Shown here piece by piece: positions 28,998 through 37,564 of a DNA stretch of 64,000 bases; position 1 is the first letter of the stretch; the number at the start of each line of letters is the position of its first letter. The stretch comes from JAKACA01 sp049510975. GTDB lineage: Bacteria > Actinomycetota > Acidimicrobiia > Acidimicrobiales > Bog-793. The notes beneath the pieces were generated by a model. That model made no database searches, was not told the origin of the DNA, and saw nothing but the letters and a program-made list of their open reading frames with translations. The DNA is taken from positions 1-64,000 of the forward strand of contig JBEKYM010000020.1 in NCBI GenBank assembly GCA_049510975.1, given 5' to 3'. The position numbers and the translations under genes are program-made.

Positions 28998-31088
28998 ATG
29001 AGCACCCCCATGCCCTCCGAGGACGCCCTTGCCGTCGAGCACGTCGACGTCACCTACCGCGTGCGCGGGCTCGGACGCCTGGCGATTCGCGACGTCTCGT
29101 TCCGAATCGGCCGCGACGAGTCCTACGGCCTCGTCGGCGAGTCGGGCTCGGGCAAGTCGACGATGGCGGTCGCCGTCGAGCGCTACCTCCCCCGAAACGG
29201 CCGCATCAGTTCCGGCACCATCTCGGTCAACGGCCGCGACGTCACGTCCCTCAACCAGGCAGAGCTTCGGGAGCTACGGGCCAAGTCGGTCTCCATGGTG
29301 TACCAGGAGCCCGGGCGTGCGCTGAACCCGTCGATCCGCGTCGGCAGGCAGGTGGCTGAAGTCTTCGAGATCGCCGGCGCCCACCGCCAGGAAGCGACCG
29401 AGCGCGCAGCCGCCATGCTCGCCAAGGTCCAGATCTCCGACGTCTCCCAGGTGATGCGTCGATACCCGCATCAGCTTTCCGGTGGCATGGCTCAACGAGT
29501 GGTCATCGCCATGGCGCTCGCCAAGGACCCCGCCCTCCTCATCCTGGACGAGCCGACGACGGCACTCGACGCCACCGTGGAGGCCGAGGTCCTCGATCTC
29601 GTGTCCGGACTGCGAGCCGAGTTCTCGTCGTCGGTGCTGTTCATCAGCCACAACCTCGCCGTCATCGCCAAGATGTGCGACCGGGTCGGCGTCCTGTACG
29701 CCGGCGAGCTCGTCGAGGAGGGGCCGGCGCGGCAAGTCTTCGAGCAGCCGCGCCACCCGTACACCGTCGGGCTCCTCCGCTGCATCCCCCGCGGAGGTCA
29801 ACGCAAGGAGACGGGTCGGCTGGACACGATCCCTGGGTTTCTTCCTTCGCCGGGACAGGACGTCGTCGGGTGCATCTTCGCTCCCCGCTGCGGCCTCGCC
29901 GACGACCGCTGCCGGTCCGAGGCGCCGCCCATGACCGATCTCGGCGGCGGCCGCCGTGTCGCCTGCTTCCATCACGACCGGGCGGGCTCGCTCCCCCGCT
30001 CGACACCGCTCGAGCTGACCACGGCCAAGACGGCGGAGGCCGACGTGATCGTCCGCCTCTCGTCGGTCTCGAAGACGTTCACGGCTCACGGTGAGCACGT
30101 GAAGGCGCTCGTCGACATCGACCTCGATCTGCGTGTCGGCGAGACGCTCGGACTCGTCGGCGAGTCGGGCAGCGGGAAGACGACCTTGGCGCGGGTGCTC
30201 CTCGGCCTGACCGCGCCCGATCCCGGCTCGGCCGTCGAGCTCGGCTCGGCGCCGGCATCGTCCGACGTGCGCAAGCGGACCCGCCAACAGCTGCAGGCGC
30301 TCCAGATCGTCTTTCAGAACCCCGATTCGGCGCTCAACCGCCGGCACAGCGTTCGGCGGCTCATCGGCCGCTCGGTCAAGAAGTTGGCCGGTCTGTCGGG
30401 GGCCGAGCTCAAGGCCCGCGTCCTCGAGCTCATCGCCGCAGTGCGGATGGAGGAGCGGCACCTGCCTCTGCGCCCGAGCCAGCTCTCCGGCGGTCTCAAG
30501 CAACGTGTCGCCATCGCCCGCGCCTTCGGAGGGGCGCCGAGCGTCGTGGTGTGCGACGAGCCCACCTCGGCCCTCGACGTCTCGGTGCAGGCGGCCATCC
30601 TCAACCTGCTCGTCGACCTCCAGCTCAACGAGCGGGTCAGCTACTTGTTCATCTCGCACGACCTCGGGGTCGTGCGCTACCTGTCCGACCGCATCGCTGT
30701 GCTCTACCTCGGTCGACTCATGGAGGTGGGGCCGTCGGAGACCGTCTTTGCCGGTCCTCACCACCCCTACACCGAAGCGCTGCTGTCGGCCGTGCCCCGC
30801 CTCGACGGCGCCGACCGCCAACGAATCCGCCTGCAGGGTGAGATCCCAAGTGCCGCCGAGCCACCGCCCGGGTGCGTGTTCAACACGCGCTGCCCGCGAG
30901 TGCTCCCCGGTGGGATCTGCGCCGATGTCGAACCGCCGCTCGTGGAAGTCGAGCCCGGTCATCTCATGGCGTGCCACATCGAGATCGGGGAGCTTCGCCG
31001 CCTGCAGGCCGGCGACACGGCGACGGCGACGGCGACGACGGCGGCGGCGGCGGCGAACCCGCCCGCCGGCGGGCGCAACCTCGACTGA
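28998..31088 (+). CDS. Fused two-domain ABC importer ATPase (DppD-DppF type)
   Basis: A 696-residue cytoplasmic ATPase with two complete nucleotide-binding domains. Domain 1: Walker A GESGSGKST (47-55), signature LSGGMAQR, Walker B LLILDEPTTALD, and the oligopeptide C-terminal Cys-rich motif GCIFAPRCGLADDRC. Domain 2 (from about 350): Walker A GESGSGKTT, signature LSGGLKQR, Walker B VVVCDEPTSALD, and CVFNTRCPRVLPGGIC. The paired Cys motifs are typical of peptide/nickel importers. It is the only importer ATPase in the window, so it may also power the ATPase-less system at 20351-24036. The tail is a low-complexity Thr/Ala run. Confidence 0.94.
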   Translation: MSTPMPSEDALAVEHVDVTYRVRGLGRLAIRDVSFRIGRDESYGLVGESGSGKSTMAVAVERYLPRNGRISSGTISVNGRDVTSLNQAELRELRAKSVSMVYQEPGRALNPSIRVGRQVAEVFEIAGAHRQEATERAAAMLAKVQISDVSQVMRRYPHQLSGGMAQRVVIAMALAKDPALLILDEPTTALDATVEAEVLDLVSGLRAEFSSSVLFISHNLAVIAKMCDRVGVLYAGELVEEGPARQVFEQPRHPYTVGLLRCIPRGGQRKETGRLDTIPGFLPSPGQDVVGCIFAPRCGLADDRCRSEAPPMTDLGGGRRVACFHHDRAGSLPRSTPLELTTAKTAEADVIVRLSSVSKTFTAHGEHVKALVDIDLDLRVGETLGLVGESGSGKTTLARVLLGLTAPDPGSAVELGSAPASSDVRKRTRQQLQALQIVFQNPDSALNRRHSVRRLIGRSVKKLAGLSGAELKARVLELIAAVRMEERHLPLRPSQLSGGLKQRVAIARAFGGAPSVVVCDEPTSALDVSVQAAILNLLVDLQLNERVSYLFISHDLGVVRYLSDRIAVLYLGRLMEVGPSETVFAGPHHPYTEALLSAVPRLDGADRQRIRLQGEIPSAAEPPPGCVFNTRCPRVLPGGICADVEPPLVEVEPGHLMACHIEIGELRRLQAGDTATATATTAAAAANPPAGGRNLD
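31011..31056 (+). repeat. Trinucleotide microsatellite (GAC/GGC) inside the ATPase gene 3' end
   Basis: Reiterated GGCGAC followed by GCG triplets encodes the disordered tail residues GDTATATATTAAAAA of the fused ATPase. Length variation here would keep the frame and alter only the tail. Confidence 0.5.
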
Positions 31089-31139
31089 ACCGCGATTGAA
31101 CCTCGAAAACAAGGTCTCTCGCCTACACTCCGCCTCAAG

Positions 31140-31200
31140 GAACCCGTAACGTTCTCGTAGTATGTCAGTATTGCTATGGATTTGATGGTATAAAGGGTGG
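31140..31200 (+). promoter_or_regulatory. AT-rich intergenic island upstream of the binding-protein gene
   Basis: The 166-bp gap before ATG 31255 contains the most AT-rich stretch of the region (31150-31195), with TAGTAT at 31158-31163 and TATAAA at 31189-31194 as -10-like hexamers and no good -35 partner. A separate promoter boosting binding-protein expression is plausible. AGGGG at 31240-31244 is the likely ribosome site. Confidence 0.35.
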
Positions 31201-31254
31201 TCGCTGCTCCGGATTCCCTCCCGGGGCAGCCACAGGGACTAGGGGTACGCCATC

Positions 31255-32928
31255 ATGGACATCGACCAGCGCACGCTCGGGCAGCTTCGGCGCAACACTG
31301 GTGAAGTCGGTAACCACGTCATCGACGAGTTCACGGCCGGGCATCTGTCCCGCCGCGAATTCCTGCGGCGGGGAACGATCGTCGGCATGTCCCTCCCGCT
31401 CCTCGGGGGCATCCTGGCTGCTTGCGGCAGCTCGAGCAGCACTCCGACGACGACCAAGGCGGGCGGGGGTGGCTCCTCGGGCGCCACGATCAACGCCGGC
31501 ATCATCGTCCCCACCGGCGACATCAACCCGGTGACGGTGTCGGACCAGGGGGGCCTGGACATGCTCGCCCAGACCGGCGAGTACCTCTGCCTCTCCGACC
31601 AGAACCTGAAGCTGCAGCCCGTGCTCGCGACGAGCTGGAGCTCCAACTCCGCCGGCGACGTCTGGACCTTCAAGATCCGCTCGGGCGTCAAGTTCCACAA
31701 CGGTCAACCGCTCACGGCCGACGACGTCGTCTACACCTACAAGCTGCAATCCGAACCAACCGGCAAGTCGAACGCCCTCTCGGCGTTCACCGGTGTGCTC
31801 ACACCGAGCGGTGTGACGAAAGTCGACGCCCAGACGGTGCAGTTCCACCTGGCAGCCCCGAACGGCAACTTCCCGTACCTGTGCTCGTCCGACAACTACA
31901 ACATGATCATCATCCCGAACAACACCGACCCCACGACGTGGCAGACGAGCTTCGTCGGGACCGGCCCGTTCGTGCTCAAGTCCTACACGGCCAAGTCCGG
32001 TGCGACCTTCACGCGCAACGAGGACTACTGGGGTAAAAAGGCGCTCCCGGCCCAGACCGTCTTCACGTTCTACACCGACCAGCCCCCGCAGATCCTGGCG
32101 CTGCAGGCCGGCCAGATCGACGTCATCGGCCAGTTCTCGGTGAGCGGCGGGGAAGCCATCCTGACGGGCGACTTCAACGTCATCAAGCTGCACTCGAGCG
32201 CCCACCGTGAGCTCTCCATGCGCTGCGACGTCGCCCCGTTCACCGACCCGCGCGTGCGGCGGGCGATCGCCCTGTCCATCAACCGGCCGCAAACCGTCAC
32301 CGCACTGTTCAAGGGCGAGTCGGACCTCGGCAACGACAGCCCGTTCGCGCCGGTGTTCCCGTCCACGAACACGAGCATCGCCCAGCGCAGCCAGAACCTC
32401 AGCGAGGCGAAGTCGCTGCTGGCGGCCGCCGGGCACCCGTCGGGTTTCACGACCCAGCTCATCACCGAGCAGCTCCTCGAGATCCCACAGTTCGCCCAGA
32501 TCGTGCAGGGCTTCGCCAAGGACATCGGCGTCAACATCAGCCTGAAGATCGAGTCGTCCAGCGCCTACTACGGCGACGCCGTGTTCGGGAAGTCCGACTG
32601 GCTCGATGCCACGATGAGCCTGGTCGACTACGGCCACCGCAGCGTGCCGAACGTGTTCCTGACCGCTCCGCTCGAGAGCAGCGGCACCTGGAACGCCGCC
32701 CACTTCAAGAACACCCAATACGACACGCTGGCGGCCCAGTACGTGGCCGCCGTCGACCTGAGCACTCAGCGCACCATCGCCGGCCAGATCGAGACCTTGC
32801 TGTTGCAGGAGACGCCGATCATCTATGCGTACTTCTACAACTACCTGACGGCAACGGCGAAGAACGTGTCGGGCGTGTACCCCACGGCCATCGGTCACTT
32901 GTTCCTCTACAACGCCACGAAGAGCTGA
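31255..32928 (+). CDS. Tat-exported ABC importer substrate-binding lipoprotein, family 5
   Basis: A 557-residue binding protein. After a 30-residue hydrophilic lead comes the twin-arginine motif SRREFLRRG, a short hydrophobic segment and lipobox LAAC, so it should be folded before export and lipidated outside. The mature protein has family 5 features: VWTFKIRSGVKFHNGQPLTADDVVYT (split by normal variation), SIQFHL-like strand and DPRVRRAIALSINRP. The ligand is unknown. It follows the ATPase gene after an AT-rich gap with its own probable promoter, and is 16 bp from the dioxygenase-like/rhodanese gene. Confidence 0.93.
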   Translation: MDIDQRTLGQLRRNTGEVGNHVIDEFTAGHLSRREFLRRGTIVGMSLPLLGGILAACGSSSSTPTTTKAGGGGSSGATINAGIIVPTGDINPVTVSDQGGLDMLAQTGEYLCLSDQNLKLQPVLATSWSSNSAGDVWTFKIRSGVKFHNGQPLTADDVVYTYKLQSEPTGKSNALSAFTGVLTPSGVTKVDAQTVQFHLAAPNGNFPYLCSSDNYNMIIIPNNTDPTTWQTSFVGTGPFVLKSYTAKSGATFTRNEDYWGKKALPAQTVFTFYTDQPPQILALQAGQIDVIGQFSVSGGEAILTGDFNVIKLHSSAHRELSMRCDVAPFTDPRVRRAIALSINRPQTVTALFKGESDLGNDSPFAPVFPSTNTSIAQRSQNLSEAKSLLAAAGHPSGFTTQLITEQLLEIPQFAQIVQGFAKDIGVNISLKIESSSAYYGDAVFGKSDWLDATMSLVDYGHRSVPNVFLTAPLESSGTWNAAHFKNTQYDTLAAQYVAAVDLSTQRTIAGQIETLLLQETPIIYAYFYNYLTATAKNVSGVYPTAIGHLFLYNATKS

Positions 32929-32944
32929 GGCGGTCACTGGTCAC

Positions 32945-33997
32945 GTGAGCTCGTCGCCGTTCGCACCCCTGCTGGAGCCGGGAGACCTCGCCGCCAAGTC
33001 GACAACGCCGGCTTCCGGCGCCCGCGTGGCCGCCCCCGTCGCAGCGCTCCCGATGCGGTTTGCGATCGACGACGTCCTCTCGAGGCTCGTTCCGAACGGC
33101 ACGCTTCTCGCGCCGTCGGCGCTCGGGCGCATCACGGCCGCCCTCGCCGAGCGCCGCGACCTCTGGAGCGCCCTCGTGGTCGAAGATGTCGAGCAGCGCT
33201 GGCACCTCAAACTGCACCAGAGCTTGTTCTTCGACGTGTGGCTCCTCGGCTGGCAAGCGAACCAGGAGACCGACTGGCACGACCACGGCGGTTCGGCCGG
33301 CTCGTTCGCAGTGGCCGAAGGCGGCCTGCTCGAGCAGTTCCGCCGCTCCGGCAACCGCAGGCTCGCCGCCCGGGAGCTGACCGGCGGTGGCTCGACGAGC
33401 TTCGGTCCGACGCATGTGCACAACGTGCGCCACTCGGGAACCGGTGCCTCCCTCAGCATCCATGCCTACTCGCCGCCGCTCGTGGCCATGACGTATTACG
33501 AGCTCGGCGCGTTCGGCTTGACCGCCAAAGAAACCCTCGCCGTCGACTCCCCCGAAGGCGCCCGCACACGCAGCCCGGCGCGGCAGGCATCCCGGTCAGG
33601 GACCGCCGGCGACGTCCGATCGATCCGCGACCTGCTGGACGAAGTCCGTCACGGGCTCGACCGGGTAGGACCGGAGGTGGCGGCCGTGGAGATCGCCGCC
33701 GGCGCCGCCCTCGTCGACATCCGGCCGCCGGAGCAGCGCCTCGTCGAAGGGGAGGTGCCGGGCGCCTTCGTCATCGGACGGAACGTCCTCGAATGGCGTC
33801 TCGACCCGAAGAGCGACGCCTCGATCCCGGACCTTGCCCGCTACGACCGGCGGATCATCGTGATGTGCTCGGAGGGCTATGCCTCCAGCCTCGCAGCTGC
33901 CACGCTCCGCCAGCTCGGCCTCTCGTTGGCGACGGACCTCGACGGCGGCTTCCAAGCCTGGAAAGCTGCCGGCCTGCCGACCCGCGAACTCGACTAG
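32945..33997 (+). CDS. Cysteine-dioxygenase-like cupin fused to a rhodanese domain
   Basis: A 350-residue two-domain cytoplasmic protein. Residues 40-200 are a cysteine-dioxygenase-type cupin: DWHDHGGSAGSF (His112, His114), THVHNVRH (His157/159) and SIHAYSPPLVAMTYYE, where the Tyr pair fits the CDO active-site Tyr. Residues 225-350 are a rhodanese domain: LVDIRPPEQR, GEVPGAFVIGRNVLEW, and active Cys308 in CSEGYASS, ending GGFQAWKAAGLPT. Such proteins oxidise a thiol and handle persulfide sulfur. GTG start at 32945. As last gene of the importer set it implies that the imported compound, or its breakdown product, contains sulfur. Confidence 0.88.
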   Translation: MSSSPFAPLLEPGDLAAKSTTPASGARVAAPVAALPMRFAIDDVLSRLVPNGTLLAPSALGRITAALAERRDLWSALVVEDVEQRWHLKLHQSLFFDVWLLGWQANQETDWHDHGGSAGSFAVAEGGLLEQFRRSGNRRLAARELTGGGSTSFGPTHVHNVRHSGTGASLSIHAYSPPLVAMTYYELGAFGLTAKETLAVDSPEGARTRSPARQASRSGTAGDVRSIRDLLDEVRHGLDRVGPEVAAVEIAAGAALVDIRPPEQRLVEGEVPGAFVIGRNVLEWRLDPKSDASIPDLARYDRRIIVMCSEGYASSLAAATLRQLGLSLATDLDGGFQAWKAAGLPTRELD

Positions 33998-34025
33998 CGC
34001 CTTCCTCGACATCGACCGCTGCGCC

Positions 34026-34661
34026 TCAGCGGACCCCGCGGGGGCGGAACTGCACGCTGAGACGCGGGCCGACGGGACGAGTCGTCTTCGGTACGGCGTG
34101 CTGCCACGTCCGCTGACAGCTACCGCCCATCACGAAGAGATCGCCCCGTCCGAGCTCGAAACGCAACCCGGGCCCCCCTCCGATCGGCCTCAACAAAAAG
34201 CCCCGCGGAGCCCCGAGCGAGACGATGGCCACGATCGTGTCTTCGCGAGCCCCGCGCCCGATCGTGTCACCATGCCAGGCGACGCTGTCGCTTCCGTCGC
34301 GATACAGGCACATGCCGGCGGTGCAGAGGGGCTCGCCCAGCTCGGCGGCGAAGTGGTCGCTGAGGACGCCGCGAGCCAGCTCCATCACCGGATCGGGCAG
34401 CAGCGCCTCCTCGCCGTAGAAACAGAGCAACCGCGGCACGTCGACCATGCGGTCGTACATCCGGCGCCGCTCCGCTTTCCACGGCACGGCTGCTCGCAAC
34501 CGCTCGAAGACGGTGTCGGACCCAGTCATCCAACCGGGGACGTGCTCGATCCAGGCGCCGGCGCTCAGCTGCGTCCGGCAGAGGTGCTCGCCGAGGTCGC
34601 CGAGGTCGCCCAAGCCCGGCTGCTCGACGAGATCCAACAGCGATCCTTGCAACGCCATCAT
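34026..34661 (-). CDS. AlkB-like Fe(II)/2-oxoglutarate dioxygenase
   Basis: A 211-residue dioxygenase. The iron ligands are His130-x-Asp132 (SVAWHGDTIGRG) and His188 (RTWQHAVPK), and the C-terminal GPRLSVQFRPRG supplies the 2-oxoglutarate-binding Arg residues. This is the layout of AlkB-family demethylases that repair alkylated DNA or RNA. ATG 34661 is six bases after a TAAACT box that contains the stop codon of the upstream glycosyltransferase gene, so it probably has its own leaderless transcript. Confidence 0.9.
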   Translation of the reverse strand: MMALQGSLLDLVEQPGLGDLGDLGEHLCRTQLSAGAWIEHVPGWMTGSDTVFERLRAAVPWKAERRRMYDRMVDVPRLLCFYGEEALLPDPVMELARGVLSDHFAAELGEPLCTAGMCLYRDGSDSVAWHGDTIGRGAREDTIVAIVSLGAPRGFLLRPIGGGPGLRFELGRGDLFVMGGSCQRTWQHAVPKTTRPVGPRLSVQFRPRGVR

Positions 34662-34667
34662 GGCGCC

Positions 34668-34673
34668 AGTTTA
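34668..34673 (-). promoter_or_regulatory. -10 box TAAACT overlapping the glycosyltransferase stop codon
   Basis: On the minus strand TAAACT ends six bases before ATG 34661. Its first three bases are the TAA stop of the glycosyltransferase gene. Confidence 0.45.
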
Positions 34674-35861
34674 GTCGGAGCCGAACGGGTGTTCGTCGCG
34701 GCCGGCGCCGAGCTCTGTGGCGATCGTCTCGACCAGCTCGTCGACCGACGGCTGAGCCGCCATCTCCGCCGCCAGACGCCGGGCGGCCTCCTCGTAGCCC
34801 GGGTCGCCGAGGACCGCCTCGATTGCCGCCCGCAAACGGGGTGCGTCGTCCTCGCTGATCCGGTCCATCGCACTCGTCCAACCCGGCGCCGGCTCGACGA
34901 CAAGCCCTGCACCCGCCCCGGCCACGAGGCGTCCGTTGGCGGGCTGATCGGCGAACAACGGGACGACGACAAGTGGCAGCCCCGCCGCCAATGCGCCGTA
35001 GGTCGTACCCGATCCCCCGTGGCACAGCACGGCGTCGGCTTCGGCAAAGACGTCGGCCTGCGGCACCCATTGCTCGACGTGGACATTGGGCGGGACCGGC
35101 CCGAGACCGGCCGGATCGGCCGCCCGCCCGACGGTCAGCAGGACCCGCACAGGCAGATCCCGGACGGCCTCGAGGGCGGTGCGGTAGACCCGAACACCGA
35201 CGGGAAGGCCGCCGACCAACGAACCGAAGCTCACATAGACGAGCGGCGCCCTGCTCGTCCCCCACCAGTCCGGTAGCGGGCCGCTCGCCGCCGACACTTC
35301 CCGAAAACGCCGGGTCGATGCAAAAGGCGACGGATCGAGCGAGGGCGGAAAGCGCGTCAGATAGGCGGAGGCGAACAACTGCTGCGCGATGCGTTCGGCG
35401 TACGGCTGCAGCACGGGGGAAGCCAGACCGATGCCGCCGGCGTCGATGGCCGCCAACGAGATGGCGACCTGGACGTGGGGCACGGAGCGACGATCGGCGC
35501 TGATGGCCACGGCGTAGGCGCAGGTCTCGCGGACGACGAGATGGGGGCGCCACTCGTCGCAGGCACGTTCGGTCGTCGGCAGCATGGCGGCGGTGCACAG
35601 GCGGCCGAAGACCTCGCGATCGGCCAGGACTGCGGCCTCCTTCGGCGACGCGTCAGGAAACCGATCCCAGATCGCCGCCAACTCGTCGGCCGGCGGCTCC
35701 TCGCCCGCCCAGAACTGGCGCCCGGCGACGGCCGGGACCGCCTGCAGCGACGGAGGACCGACGACGAGCACGTCGTCGCCTCGACGCTCGAACGCGTCGA
35801 GGATCGGCACGAGCGGGCCGAAATGCCCGGCGCCGGCGGTCGAGCCCACGAGCACTCGCAC
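34671..35861 (-). CDS. Glycosyltransferase, UGT/MGT-like (GT1 family)
   Basis: A 396-residue GT-B-fold glycosyltransferase. The N-terminal acceptor domain begins VLVGSTAGAGHFGPLVPILDAFERRGDDVLVVG. The C-terminal nucleotide-sugar domain has VYVSFGSLVGG, then VPQADVFAEADAVLCHGGSGTTYGALAAGLPLVVVPLFADQPANG, the HGG/D-Q signature of GT1 enzymes. Such enzymes glycosylate small natural products, lipids or xenobiotics. GTG start at 35861 follows a TACGCT box by seven bases. Acceptor unknown. Confidence 0.9.
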   Translation of the reverse strand: MRVLVGSTAGAGHFGPLVPILDAFERRGDDVLVVGPPSLQAVPAVAGRQFWAGEEPPADELAAIWDRFPDASPKEAAVLADREVFGRLCTAAMLPTTERACDEWRPHLVVRETCAYAVAISADRRSVPHVQVAISLAAIDAGGIGLASPVLQPYAERIAQQLFASAYLTRFPPSLDPSPFASTRRFREVSAASGPLPDWWGTSRAPLVYVSFGSLVGGLPVGVRVYRTALEAVRDLPVRVLLTVGRAADPAGLGPVPPNVHVEQWVPQADVFAEADAVLCHGGSGTTYGALAAGLPLVVVPLFADQPANGRLVAGAGAGLVVEPAPGWTSAMDRISEDDAPRLRAAIEAVLGDPGYEEAARRLAAEMAAQPSVDELVETIATELGAGRDEHPFGSD

Positions 35862-35868
35862 GGCGGCG

Positions 35869-35874
35869 AGCGTA
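35869..35874 (-). promoter_or_regulatory. -10 box TACGCT, leaderless promoter of the glycosyltransferase gene
   Basis: TACGCT on the minus strand ends seven bases before the GTG start at 35861, with no Shine-Dalgarno in the short gap. Confidence 0.45.
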
Positions 35875-35891
35875 GCGGCGCGAAGCTGCGT

Positions 35892-36431
35892 CTACGCCGG
35901 CTTGCTCCACTCCCCTGCCAGCAGACCGAACAGGACGTCGTCGTAGAAGTGGCCGGTCACCCACGACGCCTGCCGGAGCACACCCTCCCGCACGAAGCCC
36001 AACCGCTCGGCGGTCCGGATCATTGCGAAGTTGTCGCTCAGGGTCTCGAGGGCGAGCCGGTGCAAGCCGAGGTTCGAGAACCCGTACCCGCAGAGCACCT
36101 TGACGACGTCGGCGCCGAGCCCGCGGCCGCGGAATGCCGGCCGAAGGGACAAGCCGATGTGGGCGCAGCGGTTGTGCAGGTCGATGCCCCACAGCACAGC
36201 CTCGCCCGCCAGGGGCTCGCCGTCGGTCAGCTCGACCACCGAGAACGGCGTGAAACCCTCGGCCGGATCGATGACCCGGAACGGCGACACCGGCGAGTCG
36301 GCCGCCAGCGGGCGCCACGGGCGGGTGTCGGCCCGCGATCGTGTGATGACGTCGTCGTACAGCTCTGCGTGCAGAACAGCGACGTCGGACTCGGTCCTGG
36401 CCCTCAGGGCAACCTTCTCACCGCGCAACAT
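35892..36431 (-). CDS. GNAT-family acetyltransferase (RimJ/RimL-like)
   Basis: A 179-residue acetyltransferase. AHIGLSLRPAFRGRGLGADVVKVLCGYGFSNLGLHRLALETLSDNFAMIRTAERLGFVREGVLRQ is the RimJ/RimL arrangement of the acetyl-CoA loop and following helices (shown in segments at about 108-171). These proteins acetylate N-termini of proteins or small amines. I start at ATG 36431 (MLRGEKVALRAR), matching the family start. It lies downstream of the thioesterase gene across a repeat-rich 214-bp gap. Confidence 0.87.
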   Translation of the reverse strand: MLRGEKVALRARTESDVAVLHAELYDDVITRSRADTRPWRPLAADSPVSPFRVIDPAEGFTPFSVVELTDGEPLAGEAVLWGIDLHNRCAHIGLSLRPAFRGRGLGADVVKVLCGYGFSNLGLHRLALETLSDNFAMIRTAERLGFVREGVLRQASWVTGHFYDDVLFGLLAGEWSKPA

Positions 36432-36554
36432 GGCCCTGTTGCTATCGGATGGCGTCCACCCGATCAAGCCACGGTCGCTCGGTCCACCCTTGCCTGGGGC
36501 CGGTGTTCACGCCGGGCGGTTCGAGGAGGTCCGCGTGGCGCCCCTCAGTCTCGG

Positions 36555-36639
36555 GTGTTCGGCCCGGGCTGCGGCGCGGTCCTTCCGGCCGGTGCGTGTT
36601 CGGCCAGGCTGCGGCGCGGCGGGCCCGGCTGCGGCGCGG
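36555..36639. repeat. Three direct repeats of a GGCTGCGGCGCGG unit
   Basis: Copies at 36555-36579 and 36596-36619 share GTGTTCGGCC followed by GGCTGCGGCGCGG; a shorter third copy is at 36622-36639. They lie in the gap between the thioesterase and GNAT genes and have no coding role that I can see. Confidence 0.6.
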
Positions 36640-36645
36640 CGCACT

Positions 36646-37461
36646 TCAGTCTCGCCTGGCAACGTAGAGCGTCTGCAGCGCTCGGCCGGCCACCCCGGAC
36701 TGGTCGGCCAGCACCGTCTCGGCCATCCCGCTCCCGTTCGGCTCGATCGTCGTCCGACTCCCGAGCAGGATCCACTCGCCGATCGGATCACGAAACAGCA
36801 CCACCGTCAGATCGACGTTGATGAAGAGCCAGGATCTCGCGTCCAAGGCGGAGCTGACCCCGCTGCCGGAGTCGGCGACAAGGACGGCCCGACAGAACGC
36901 CGACATGGTCTCGCCGGCGACAAGCTCGATACGCGGGCGCGCCCAGACGTCTGCCGGACCCAGCTCGGCGAGGGAACCCCGGCCCGAGCGCCACTCGATC
37001 GCCGAGAGATAGCCCTCTGTCCCGAACCCCCCGAGGTCGCTCGGCGCAAGCTCCTCCCCCACGGGTGGCAGCCGGTAGTCATGATGGTGTGCCGGCGGAC
37101 CCGGGGCACCGGCGCGCTCGACCCTCCAGCCAGACGCACGCGCCACCGGGTCTCCGCCGGCAGAAACGACGGCATCTATCAGCGTCACGCGGCGACCTAC
37201 TCGCACGACCTTCGTGCTCACCACGAGCTCTCCGATTGGGACAGGCCGCAGGAGGTCGACGCAGAGGCGAGCCAAGCGCTGGGTCGGCTGCGGCTCGCAT
37301 GCCTCGATGGCACGAGCAAGGAGCGCGCTCGGCGGCCCGCCGTGCTGGCTGGACGCGTCCCAGGGCCCGGCCGTGGACGGCAGCGCCAGCCAACGTCCGC
37401 CCCCGAGGTCCTCGAAGAACGAATCCACGGGGCCGGACCCTACCGGTCGGTTCGCGGGCAC
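36646..37461 (-). CDS. Acyl-CoA thioesterase-like protein (TesB-type double hotdog)
   Basis: A 271-residue protein with two hotdog-like halves. The N-terminal half has DASSQHGGPPSALLARAIEAC (about 35-55), the usual TesB-like helix start, then LCVDLLRPVPIGELVVSTKVVRVGRRVTLIDA. The C-terminal half ends FINVDLTVVLFRDPIGEWILLGSRTTIEPNGSGMAETVLADQSGVAGRALQTLYV, containing the Asp and Gln/Ser region expected in this family (given in parts). Likely hydrolyses acyl-CoA or acts as a related non-catalytic hotdog. GTG start at 37461 without a clear ribosome site. Confidence 0.8.
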   Translation of the reverse strand: MPANRPVGSGPVDSFFEDLGGGRWLALPSTAGPWDASSQHGGPPSALLARAIEACEPQPTQRLARLCVDLLRPVPIGELVVSTKVVRVGRRVTLIDAVVSAGGDPVARASGWRVERAGAPGPPAHHHDYRLPPVGEELAPSDLGGFGTEGYLSAIEWRSGRGSLAELGPADVWARPRIELVAGETMSAFCRAVLVADSGSGVSSALDARSWLFINVDLTVVLFRDPIGEWILLGSRTTIEPNGSGMAETVLADQSGVAGRALQTLYVARRD

Positions 37462-37564
37462 TCGCCCGATGCTGGCGCCCCAGGACCGGAGAGGAGCGCC
37501 TCAGTAACATCGATGGCGCCCTTGCGGGCGGTAGCTGCCTTCTCTCCATCGAAAGGCGCCGGTC

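Noticed and set aside
29274..31112. Minus-strand frame antisense to the fused ATPase
   Set aside because: The plus strand encodes two complete ABC ATPase domains; the antisense product has no domain.
31096..31129. TTGAAC...TACACT as a promoter before the binding-protein gene
   Set aside because: The spacing is 22 bp, too long for a sigma-70-type promoter; I list the AT-rich island instead with low confidence.
31174..32937. Minus-strand frame antisense to the binding-protein gene
   Set aside because: The plus-strand Tat lipoprotein is unambiguous; the antisense product is compositionally odd.
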